Source: Vibrio viridaestus
Lineage (GTDB): Bacteria; Pseudomonadota; Gammaproteobacteria; Enterobacterales; Vibrionaceae
Direction: 5' to 3'
Length of the DNA: 64,000 nt
Assembly: GCF_003856525.1 (NCBI RefSeq)
Contig: NZ_RJVQ01000013.1
Coordinates: forward strand, 53,161-117,160
Both the position numbers and the translations under genes were made by a program. The first letter of the stretch is position 1, and the number at the start of each line of letters is the position of its first letter. Under the pieces are notes generated by a model, which was given only the letters and a program-made list of their open reading frames with translations, made no database searches and was not told where the DNA came from. Positions 57,656 to 64,000 of this stretch are shown piece by piece.

Positions 57656-59065
57656 ATGTCAGTAGAAAATGTTCTATCGCTGATCCAAGAAAACGAAGTT
57701 AAATTTATCGACCTGCGCTTTACAGATACAAAAGGTAAAGAGCAGCACGTTTCTATTCCTGCTCACCAAGTCGATGCTGATTTCTTCGAAGACGGTAAAA
57801 TGTTCGATGGTTCTTCAGTTGCTGGCTGGAAAGGTATCAACGAATCTGACATGATTCTTATGCCAGATGCATCTACAGCTGTACTTGACCCATTTACTGA
57901 AGAAGCTACTCTAAACATCCGTTGTGATATTTTAGAACCTGCAACAATGCAAGGTTACGACCGTGACCCACGTTCTATCTCTCTACGCGCTGAAGAATAC
58001 CTACGTTCAACTGGTATCGCAGATACCGTTCTTTTTGGTCCAGAACCAGAATTTTTCCTATTCGATGACGTAAAATACAAATCAGACATTTCTGGTTCTA
58101 TGTACTCAATCGATGATATCGAAGCAGCATGGAATACCAATACTTCTTATGAAGAAGGTAACAAAGGTCACCGTCCAGGTATTAAAGGTGGTTACTTCCC
58201 AGTAGCTCCTGTTGATTCATCTCAAGATATCCGTTCTGCTATGTGTTTGATCATGGAAGAAATGGGCCTTGTAGTTGAAGCACACCACCACGAAGTAGCG
58301 ACAGCAGGTCAAAACGAGATTGCTACTCGTTTTAACACAATGACTATTAAAGCTGACGAAACTCAGATCCTAAAATACGTTATCCATAACGTTGCTCACG
58401 CTTACGGTAAAACCGCAACTTTCATGCCTAAACCACTAGTAGGTGATAATGGTTCTGGTATGCACTGCCACCAATCTCTAGCGAAAGATGGCGTGAACCT
58501 ATTCTCTGGTGATAAATACGGCGGTCTATCTGAAACTGCTCTATACTACATCGGTGGTATCATTAAGCACGCTCGCGCAATTAACGCGTTCACTAACGCT
58601 TCAACTAACTCGTACAAACGTCTTGTTCCAGGATTTGAAGCTCCAGTAATGCTTGCTTACTCTGCACGTAACCGTTCAGCATCAATCCGTATCCCAGTAG
58701 TTCCAAGCCCTAAAGCTGCTCGTATCGAAGTTCGCTTCCCAGATCCAACAGCGAACCCATACCTAGGTTTTGCAGCTATGCTTATGGCTGGTCTTGACGG
58801 AATTAAGAACAAGATTCACCCTGGAGATGCTGCTGATAAAGACCTTTACGATCTTCCAGCAGAAGAAGCAGCTAAGATCCCAACAGTTGCATCTTCTCTA
58901 GAACAAGCTCTTGCTGCACTAGACGAAGACCGCGCATTCTTGACTGAAGGTGGCGTATTCTCTGATGACTTCATCGATTCATACATCGCACTGAAATCTC
59001 AAGATACAGTTAAACTAGCAATGACAACTCACCCTGTTGAGTTCGAAATGTACTACTCTTGCTAA
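57656..59065 (+). CDS. glnA: Glutamine synthetase type I
   Basis: GlnA makes glutamine from glutamate, ammonia and ATP as a dodecamer. The 469 residues are the normal GSI-beta length, with the [11 protein letters not shown] loop near residue 50, [11 protein letters not shown], the [13 protein letters not shown]/metal site, and the adenylylation tyrosine in [11 protein letters not shown] (near residue 398). TGGAGG is the ribosome site. It leads the glnA-ntrB-ntrC module, followed by a terminator, with NtrC-dependent expression indicated upstream. Confidence 0.98.
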   Translation: MSVENVLSLIQENEVKFIDLRFTDTKGKEQHVSIPAHQVDADFFEDGKMFDGSSVAGWKGINESDMILMPDASTAVLDPFTEEATLNIRCDILEPATMQGYDRDPRSISLRAEEYLRSTGIADTVLFGPEPEFFLFDDVKYKSDISGSMYSIDDIEAAWNTNTSYEEGNKGHRPGIKGGYFPVAPVDSSQDIRSAMCLIMEEMGLVVEAHHHEVATAGQNEIATRFNTMTIKADETQILKYVIHNVAHAYGKTATFMPKPLVGDNGSGMHCHQSLAKDGVNLFSGDKYGGLSETALYYIGGIIKHARAINAFTNASTNSYKRLVPGFEAPVMLAYSARNRSASIRIPVVPSPKAARIEVRFPDPTANPYLGFAAMLMAGLDGIKNKIHPGDAADKDLYDLPAEEAAKIPTVASSLEQALAALDEDRAFLTEGGVFSDDFIDSYIALKSQDTVKLAMTTHPVEFEMYYSC

Positions 59066-59091
59066 TCAATTTTTGATTATCTTAGTTTTGA

Positions 59092-59124
59092 AAGGCCCTG
59101 GATTTCCAGGGTCTTTTATTTTTT
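59092..59124 (+). terminator. Terminator after glnA
   Basis: The stem GCCCTGG-ATTT-CCAGGGT (core CCCTGG/CCAGGG) is followed by CTTTTATTTTTT. Confidence 0.85.
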
Positions 59125-59302
59125 AAATCAGACAGTTACCCCCCAATATAACAACTGCACTTTACTGAACTAATCTCACCTTTTTTGCGCATTTCGGGCA
59201 AGATAATTGCATTAATTAACTTAGCAATATGCGTATCTTCTAACGATTTCATAATTTAGCCCCAAAATAGGATTAATTCGTCGATATTTGGAAGCTATTC
59301 AG

Positions 59303-59330
59303 TTGTATTACATAGAACATGCGCCATACT
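59303..59330 (+). promoter_or_regulatory. Candidate ntrB (glnL) promoter
   Basis: TTGTAT (59303-59308), a 16-bp spacer and CATACT (59325-59330) would start transcription near 59337, so that the NtrC site lies at about +6 to +22, a repressing position like that at E. coli glnL. Confidence 0.45.
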
Positions 59331-59342
59331 AATAACTTTTAA

Positions 59343-59359
59343 TGCACCATAATTGTGCA
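59343..59359. promoter_or_regulatory. NtrC-binding site upstream of ntrB
   Basis: TGCACCATAATTGTGCA matches the 17-bp NtrC consensus with one change and is nearly symmetric. It implies autoregulation of ntrBC. Confidence 0.8.
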
Positions 59360-59390
59360 GTGCATTATAATGGAACACAGGGTATATCTG

Positions 59391-60440
59391 GTGAGTAATG
59401 AACTTAGTGCAACAATATTAAATAATATTGTCACATCCACATTAATCTTGGATGAGTCTTTGTGTATACGATATGCCAACCCGGCAGCGGAGCAGCTTTT
59501 TTCTCAAAGCGCTAAACGTATTATCGACCAACCGCTCTCTAATTTAATTCAACATGCATCGATGGATCTGGCGCTGTTATCGCAACCGCTACAAAGTGGA
59601 CAGAGTATAACGGATAGTGATGTCACCTTTGTTGTTGACGGAAAACCATTAATGCTTGAGGTAACGGTAAGTCCTCTATCATGGGATAAACACCTAATGT
59701 TGCTCGTTGAAATGCGTAAGATAGGTCAGCAGCGCCGTCTTAGTCAGGAGCTTAACCAACATGCTCAGCAGCAGGCGGCAAAGCTACTGGTTCGAGGACT
59801 CGCTCACGAAATAAAAAACCCCCTTGGAGGGCTTCGTGGTGCAGCGCAGCTACTTGAGAGAATGTTACCAGATCAATCATTAACCGAATATACCCAGATA
59901 ATTATTGAGCAGGCAGACAGATTGCGTGCTCTCGTTGATAGACTACTTGGCCCTCAAAAGCCAGGGAAAAAGCATTCAGAAAACTTGCATCTTATATTAG
60001 AAAAAGTACGCCAGTTGGTTGAACTAGAGGCCAGTGCGAATCTCATAATAGAAAGAGACTATGATCCAAGTCTGCCTAATATCATGATGGACACAGATCA
60101 AATAGAACAAGCTCTACTAAATATTGTGAGCAACGCAGCGCAAATATTATCGAGTCAATCACATGGAAAAATTATTTTGCGCACTAGAACAGTGCACCAG
60201 GCGAATATTCACGGACAACGACATAAGCTCGTTGCACGTATAGAGATCATAGATAATGGTCCGGGTATCCCACACGATTTACAAGATACTTTGTTTTACC
60301 CGATGGTGAGTGGTAGAGAGGGAGGAACCGGGCTAGGTCTCTCCATTTCACAAAATTTAATAGACCAGCACAATGGAAAGATCGACGTAGAAAGCTGGCC
60401 AGGCAGAACCACATTCACTATTTATCTGCCAATTAGTTAA
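59391..60440 (+). CDS. glnL: Nitrogen regulation sensor kinase NtrB
   Basis: NtrB phosphorylates NtrC when nitrogen is limiting and dephosphorylates it when bound by GlnB. From a GTG at 59391 (SNELSATILNN) the protein has 349 residues, the length of E. coli NtrB, with an AGGG element 8 bp upstream. Earlier in-frame starts at 59355 and 59370 lie in or next to the NtrC site and are less likely. Domains are PAS (about 5-110), the H-box GLAHEIKNPLGG (near 128-139) and ATPase with DNGPGIP and GGTGLGLSI. Confidence 0.94.
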   Translation: MSNELSATILNNIVTSTLILDESLCIRYANPAAEQLFSQSAKRIIDQPLSNLIQHASMDLALLSQPLQSGQSITDSDVTFVVDGKPLMLEVTVSPLSWDKHLMLLVEMRKIGQQRRLSQELNQHAQQQAAKLLVRGLAHEIKNPLGGLRGAAQLLERMLPDQSLTEYTQIIIEQADRLRALVDRLLGPQKPGKKHSENLHLILEKVRQLVELEASANLIIERDYDPSLPNIMMDTDQIEQALLNIVSNAAQILSSQSHGKIILRTRTVHQANIHGQRHKLVARIEIIDNGPGIPHDLQDTLFYPMVSGREGGTGLGLSISQNLIDQHNGKIDVESWPGRTTFTIYLPIS

Positions 60441-60471
60441 GCAAGGTATTCGCTTTTTGAGGAACGGAATT

Positions 60472-61875
60472 ATGAGTAAAGGATATGTATGGGTAGTGGA
60501 CGATGACAGTTCCATACGTTGGGTTATGGAAAAAACACTATCTTCCGCAGACATAAAATGTGAAACATTCTCTGATGCAGAGAGTGTTCTTATGGCATTA
60601 GAAAGAGAAACACCAGATGTATTAGTTTCTGATATTAGAATGCCAGGGATTGATGGGATAGAGTTACTGCATCAGGTACATGATCGCTCTCCAGATTTAC
60701 CCGTTATCATAATGACTGCGCACTCGGACCTCGATGCAGCAGTAAACGCTTATCAAAAAGGGGCATTTGAATATCTGCCTAAACCATTTGATGTTGATGA
60801 AACACTGACACTGGTCGAAAGAGCCATAGCACATGGACAAGAGCAGAAAAAAGAGCACTCGTCACGACTCGCAGTACCGGACAACGCACCCGAGATAATA
60901 GGTGAGGCTCCTGCCATGCAAGAAGTCTTCCGTGCGATCGGCCGTCTATCTCGCTCATCGATTTCAGTTTTAATAAATGGCGAATCAGGTACTGGTAAAG
61001 AGTTAGTTGCTCATGCTCTTCATCGGCATAGTCCTAGAGCGCAAAAGCCGTTTATCGCTTTAAACATGGCGGCTATCCCGAAAGACTTAATAGAGTCAGA
61101 GCTATTTGGTCATGAGAAGGGAGCTTTTACCGGGGCGAGCAATGTGCGTCAGGGCAGATTTGAACAAGCAAACGGTGGTACGCTATTTCTCGATGAAATC
61201 GGTGATATGCCTTTAGATATTCAAACCCGTTTGCTTCGCGTTTTAGCTGATGGTCAGTTTTATCGCGTGGGCGGTCATTCAGCGATTAAAGTCGATGTTC
61301 GTATCGTTGCGGCGACACACCAAAATCTAGAAAAACTGGTTCATCAAGGTAAATTCCGTGAAGATTTGTTCCACCGTTTGAATGTGATCCGAATTCAAAT
61401 CCCTGCCCTACGTGAAAGACGCCAGGATATTGAAAAACTGACTAAGCATTTCTTAGCTCAAGCAGCTGAAGAACTGGGTGTAGAAATGAAGACTCTTCAT
61501 GGCAAGACTGTCGAAATTCTTAATCGACTTGACTGGCCAGGTAACGTCCGTCAATTAGAAAATATGTGTCGCTGGCTTACTGTAATGGCAACTGGCTCTG
61601 AAGTATTACCTAGTGACTTACCATCTGAATTACTCTCAGAGAAAAAGAGCGTCGATATCGAAGGCGATACGACATGGCAACAACAATTGGAAACTTGGGC
61701 TAAAGCGGCATTGGCATCTGGTCAAACAGAACTACTTTCTTATGCACTTCCTGAGTTTGAACGAATCCTATTAGAAGCAGCACTTAATCATACTAACGGT
61801 CACAAGCAAGACGCAGCCAAGGTTCTTGGATGGGGACGCAATACGCTTACCAGAAAGCTAAAAGAACTTTACTAA
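60472..61875 (+). CDS. glnG: Nitrogen regulation response regulator NtrC
   Basis: NtrC activates sigma-54 promoters such as glnA. From MSKGYVWVVDDD the protein has 467 residues: receiver domain with the acceptor aspartate in VSDIRMPG (D53/54), AAA+ domain with GESGTGKE and the sigma-54-contacting GAFTGAS loop, the GEIGD-type Walker B (FLDEIGDMP) and a C-terminal Fis-like helix-turn-helix (KVLGWGRNTLTRKLKEL). The start at 60472 follows AGGAACGGA; a frame five codons longer lacks a good ribosome site. It lies 31 bp after ntrB. Confidence 0.97.
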   Translation: MSKGYVWVVDDDSSIRWVMEKTLSSADIKCETFSDAESVLMALERETPDVLVSDIRMPGIDGIELLHQVHDRSPDLPVIIMTAHSDLDAAVNAYQKGAFEYLPKPFDVDETLTLVERAIAHGQEQKKEHSSRLAVPDNAPEIIGEAPAMQEVFRAIGRLSRSSISVLINGESGTGKELVAHALHRHSPRAQKPFIALNMAAIPKDLIESELFGHEKGAFTGASNVRQGRFEQANGGTLFLDEIGDMPLDIQTRLLRVLADGQFYRVGGHSAIKVDVRIVAATHQNLEKLVHQGKFREDLFHRLNVIRIQIPALRERRQDIEKLTKHFLAQAAEELGVEMKTLHGKTVEILNRLDWPGNVRQLENMCRWLTVMATGSEVLPSDLPSELLSEKKSVDIEGDTTWQQQLETWAKAALASGQTELLSYALPEFERILLEAALNHTNGHKQDAAKVLGWGRNTLTRKLKELY

Positions 61876-61927
61876 TATGAGTTCAACGTATTAGTTAAAT
61901 TGGCTGACATACGAACCAATCATTCCT

Positions 61928-61963
61928 ATACTTGCTATTTAGTAATAACTAAATAGCAAGTAT
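61928..61963 (+). repeat. Perfect 16-bp inverted repeat abutting the add start codon
   Basis: Arms ATACTTGCTATTTAGT (61928-61943) and ACTAAATAGCAAGTAT (61948-61963) enclose loop AATA. The repeat ends at the base before the add ATG, and one more T-A pair (61927 with 61964) would pair the A of the start codon. No ribosome site is visible outside it. Confidence 0.9.
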
Positions 61964-62959
61964 ATGTATAATCCAGAGATTCCACTTATCGATCTACACC
62001 GTCATCTAGATGGTAATATAAGACCCGAGACAATCCTCGCTCATGCAGACAAGTTTAATATCACTCTGCCTGCAAGTAACCTACATGACCTAATACCCCA
62101 CGTTCGTGTGACCGAAGCCCAGCCCTCGCTCGTCGCCTTTCTATCCAAGTTAGATTGGGGAGTTAAAACTCTTGGAGATCTAGATGCTTGTCGTAGAGTT
62201 GCCTACGAGAATATTGAAGACTTAAAACAAGCACAGATCGACTATGCTGAATTACGGTTTTCTCCTTACTATATGGCTATGACACACAATCTGAATATTA
62301 AAGATGTTGTCGAAGCAGTTATAGATGGAGTTGAAGCAGGCATACGCGATTTTGGCGTGCCGGCTAAGTTAATTGGTATTATGAGCAGAACCTTTGGAGT
62401 GGAAGCTTGTAAAAGCGAGCTAGATGCTATCCTTACATTTAAACAGAAGTTTGTCGCTGTCGATCTGGCAGGTGATGAGCTAGGTAAGCCAGGCCAATTG
62501 TTCACCGAACATTTTGAACAAGTTAAAAAAGCCGATTTAAGCATTACAGTTCATGCAGGTGAAGCTGCAGGACCAGAAAGTATATGGCAAGCGTTAAATG
62601 ATTTAGGCGCTATACGTATTGGTCACGGTGTAAAAGCAGTTGAAGATATGAATCTGATGGACTTCCTAGCTGAAAATGCTATCGGCATAGAGTCTTGTCT
62701 AACGTCTAATATTCAGACCAGTACAATCCCTTATTTAACAGATCATCCATTAAAACAATTTTTAGACCACGGCATTTTAGCGACTATTAATACTGATGAT
62801 CCAGCAGTAGAAGGGATAGAGCTTATTCATGAGTACGATCTTGCGGCGCCAAAAGCTGGACTGACTGAACAACAGATTTTCAGAGCTCAACAAAACAGTT
62901 TAGAAATTGCATTCCTGTCTGAAAGTGAAAAAGCGAATTTAGTTCAGAGTAAAGCCTAA
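61964..62959 (+). CDS. add: Adenosine deaminase
   Basis: Add converts adenosine to inosine. The 331-residue protein has the zinc histidines in DLHRHLDGN (residues 9-17), the [10 protein letters not shown] motif (near 198) with catalytic glutamate, RIGHGVKA, and the zinc aspartate in [10 protein letters not shown] (near 274). The start codon lies directly behind a long perfect hairpin and lacks a visible ribosome site, but homologue N-termini support it. It lies 88 bp after ntrC. Confidence 0.96.
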   Translation: MYNPEIPLIDLHRHLDGNIRPETILAHADKFNITLPASNLHDLIPHVRVTEAQPSLVAFLSKLDWGVKTLGDLDACRRVAYENIEDLKQAQIDYAELRFSPYYMAMTHNLNIKDVVEAVIDGVEAGIRDFGVPAKLIGIMSRTFGVEACKSELDAILTFKQKFVAVDLAGDELGKPGQLFTEHFEQVKKADLSITVHAGEAAGPESIWQALNDLGAIRIGHGVKAVEDMNLMDFLAENAIGIESCLTSNIQTSTIPYLTDHPLKQFLDHGILATINTDDPAVEGIELIHEYDLAAPKAGLTEQQIFRAQQNSLEIAFLSESEKANLVQSKA

Positions 62960-63112
62960 GCTGATATAAACGTTATCTAGAAAATAATACCGGACGATTC
63001 TTTTGTTATGCGATTGAGTTGTCCGATACTCTGATAGTGATAGGTGAGTCTGATGATGAGTGACTATCACTCGGCTCTTGCTTGGCCCCGACTCAATGGC
63101 CTGACTGGCGTC

Positions 63113-63214
63113 TTACTTTTTGCTCTCTTTCTCTTTAGATGAACCGACTTTGTTACCGGCTAGGTCATAATCACTTTTTAGATAAAATGCGCTGTACGCG
63201 AATGCACCCCACAT
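63113..63214 (-). CDS. Micro-protein 3 (33 residues)
   Basis: This is the third and most diverged of three tandem very small genes. It encodes 33 residues starting MWGAFAYSAFYLKSDY and ending in a lysine/glutamate tail (SSKEKESKK). An AAGGAGA ribosome site lies 6 bp before the ATG. It shares with its two neighbours the pattern M-x-[AG]-A-[FI]-A-Y-x-x-[FY]-Y-[ML]-x-K-x-[DA] and the charged tail. It is not a known family to me. The hydrophobic start is only about 12 residues, too short for a clear membrane span. Confidence 0.75.
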   Translation of the reverse strand: MWGAFAYSAFYLKSDYDLAGNKVGSSKEKESKK

Positions 63215-63251
63215 AGTCTTTCTCCTTATCTTAATAGTTTGGTTGGTTATC

Positions 63252-63341
63252 TTACGCTTTTTTCACGTCAGCTTTTTGTGCTTCGGTTTCTTTTGCGTCT
63301 TTGGTCATGTAGTAAACGTTGTAAGCAATAGCAGCAAACAT
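63252..63341 (-). CDS. Micro-protein 2 (29 residues)
   Basis: This gene encodes 29 residues starting MFAAIAYNVYYM and ending KADVKKA, with a GGAAGGAGA ribosome site before the ATG. It differs from micro-protein 1 at 8 of 90 bases; seven changes are synonymous third-position changes and only one alters a residue (Ile5 for Phe5). That pattern is strong evidence that the frame is translated and under purifying selection. The function is unknown. It is too short for standard gene finders. Confidence 0.85.
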   Translation of the reverse strand: MFAAIAYNVYYMTKDAKETEAQKADVKKA

Positions 63342-63372
63342 AATCTTGTCTCCTTCCGTTATCGTCAGTGTC

Positions 63373-63462
63373 TTACGCTTTTTTCACGTCGGCTTTTTGA
63401 GCTTCGGTTTCTTTGGCGTCTTTAGTCATGTAGTAAACGTTATAAGCAAATGCAGCGAACAT
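63373..63462 (-). CDS. Micro-protein 1 (29 residues)
   Basis: This is the first gene of the tandem set, encoding 29 residues: an aromatic, weakly hydrophobic N-terminus MFAAFAYNVYYM followed by a highly charged helix-prone tail (KDAKETEAQKADVKKA). A GAGGAG ribosome site lies 9 bp before the ATG, and a good promoter is present about 50 bp upstream. The near-identical gene 2 lies 31 bp downstream. The function is unknown; an amphipathic membrane-associated or protein-partner peptide would fit, which is inference. Confidence 0.85.
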   Translation of the reverse strand: MFAAFAYNVYYMTKDAKETEAQKADVKKA

Positions 63463-63510
63463 AATCTTATCTCCTCAATGTTGTTGTAAGTTTCTTTCGT
63501 CTACGGGATA

Positions 63511-63539
63511 AATATAGATCTACCTCACATTGAATGCAA
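63511..63539 (-). promoter_or_regulatory. Sigma-70 promoter of the micro-protein operon
   Basis: On the minus strand TTGCAT (63534-63539), a 17-bp spacer and TATATT (63511-63516) are close to consensus and lie about 50 bp before the first micro-protein start codon. Confidence 0.7.
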
Positions 63540-63719
63540 CATTTATTTTGTTTTTATTTCACTTTAGAACGTATATTTTATTCATAAATGACTAAATCGT
63601 TGATTTTGGCTCTCATTCTGTAATTTACTTTCATTATTGAGGTTGGAAATAGGATGTACTCACCAGACAGAGGAAGACATAGACAGTCAGGGTAGGATTT
63701 TGCAGGACCCAGAAACGAC

Positions 63720-63745
63720 AAAACCCAGCATTGCTGCTGGGTTTT
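63720..63745 (-). terminator. Terminator after the rRNA/tRNA-Asp operon
   Basis: A perfect 11-bp stem AAAACCCAGCA/TGCTGGGTTTT with loop TTGC lies 8 bp beyond the 3' end of the tRNA. On the minus strand the stem ends in a T-run. Confidence 0.88.
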
Positions 63746-63752
63746 AAATAAG

Positions 63753-63829
63753 TGGCGGAGCGGACGGGACTCGAACCCGCGACCCCCGGCGTGACAGGCC
63801 GGTATTCTAACCAACTGAACTACCGCTCC
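63753..63829 (-). tRNA. tRNA-Asp (GTC)
   Basis: A 77-nt tRNA is read on the minus strand, with acceptor stem GGAGCGG/CCGCTCC, T-loop GGGTTCGAGTCCC, anticodon GTC in CCTGTCACG and an encoded CCA end. It lies 32 bp after 5S rRNA, the usual place at the end of an rRNA operon in Vibrio and E. coli. Confidence 0.97.
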
Positions 63830-63861
63830 GCATTGGTCAGACTTTGACGTCTTAAATAAAA

Positions 63862-63979
63862 GCCTGGCGATGTCCTACTCTCACATGGGGAGACCCCACA
63901 CTACCATCGGCGCTAATTCGTTTCACTTCTGAGTTCGGCATGGAATCAGGTGGGTCCAAATCGCTATGGTCGCCAAGCA
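63862..63979 (-). rRNA. rrf: 5S ribosomal RNA
   Basis: On the minus strand the sequence begins TGCTTGGCGACCATAGCG and ends GGACATCGCCAGGC, with the conserved CCGAACTCAGAAGTGAAAC loop. About 118 nt are visible, the full gene within a base or two. The 23S gene should lie just beyond the right edge. Confidence 0.97.
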
Positions 63980-64000
63980 AATTTGTTAATTCAGAAAGCT

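Larger units (their letters stand above)
59066..59390. other. glnA-ntrB intergenic region
   Basis: No gene is seen in 325 bp. It holds the glnA terminator (59092-59124), a candidate promoter (59303-59330) and an NtrC site (59343-59359) just before ntrB. Confidence 0.7.

Noticed and set aside
61876-61963. Possible purine (adenine) riboswitch upstream of add
   Set aside because: Only 88 bp lie between ntrC and add. They contain no purine-aptamer core or three-way junction pairing, only simple inverted repeats.
62960-63112. A fourth micro-protein gene downstream of the third
   Set aside because: No frame with the shared N-terminal pattern or a ribosome site was found. The stretch holds only a dyad with AGTGATAG/CTATCACT arms near 63037-63070 and a weak hairpin.
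63243-63425. A 60-codon plus-strand open frame across two of the micro-protein genes
   Set aside because: It is antisense to two conserved short genes with good ribosome sites. The third-position substitution pattern fits the minus strand, and the plus-strand frame resembles no protein.
63578-63814. A 78-codon minus-strand open frame across the tRNA-Asp gene
   Set aside because: It is translated tRNA and terminator sequence, a common false gene call.

Overview
The window reads as a chromosomal segment of a marine gammaproteobacterium of the Vibrionaceae, most likely Vibrio or a close relative. The reasons are the blocks gmk-rpoZ-spoT-trmH-recG, ompR-envZ, greB/tex, bioH-comF-nfuA-nudE-cysQ, a 12-gene type II secretion (eps/gsp) operon, hslR-hslO-pckA, typA/glnA-ntrB-ntrC-add and the distal end of an rRNA operon. 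As I recall, this is the order near one end of the V. cholerae large chromosome. No phage, integrase, transposase or CRISPR array was seen. The species cannot be named from sequence alone.

Layout. 1-1.8 kb: tail of an M20 amidohydrolase followed by a DUF3100 membrane protein and a small membrane partner. 1.8-8.9 kb: queuosine-precursor transporter yhhQ, then the stringent-response and recombination block gmk, rpoZ, spoT, trmH, recG. 8.9-13 kb: a diguanylate cyclase, a MerR regulator with its target gene, then ompR-envZ separated by a strong terminator-like hairpin. 13-28.1 kb: a metabolic region of about 15 kb lying between ompR and greB, which are neighbours in many gammaproteobacteria. It carries aromatic aminotransferase/YitT/Lrp/amino-acid permease, HPP/TetR, LysR/amidohydrolase, a LIV-type ABC importer, and a divergent GntR-VOC-ProC-like unit. 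28.2-35.6 kb: greB, tex, a small orphan protein, bioH, comF, nfuA, nudE, cysQ. 35.6-46.8 kb: gspC to gspN on the minus strand. 46.8-57.1 kb: hslR-hslO, pckA, an AsmA-like protein, a GNAT-thioesterase fusion, dtd, yihY, a DUF2959 lipoprotein, typA. 57.4-63 kb: glnA with a sigma-54 promoter and NtrC sites, ntrB-ntrC, add. 63.1-64 kb: three tandem genes for proteins of 29-33 residues, then tRNA-Asp and 5S rRNA on the minus strand.

How it fits together. spoT, rpoZ and gmk link guanine nucleotide supply, RNA polymerase and (p)ppGpp. glnA-ntrBC is the nitrogen-control module with recognisable NtrC operators. The 13-28 kb region looks like an uptake-and-hydrolysis system for an amino-acid conjugate or amide, with its own regulators; palindromic sites lie in the liv/gntR and hpp/tetR gaps. 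The least explained items are the tandem micro-protein operon at 63.1-63.5 kb, the perfect 16-bp hairpin ending at the add start codon, the terminator inside ompR-envZ, and the ProC-like reductase that lacks the usual substrate-loop threonines.
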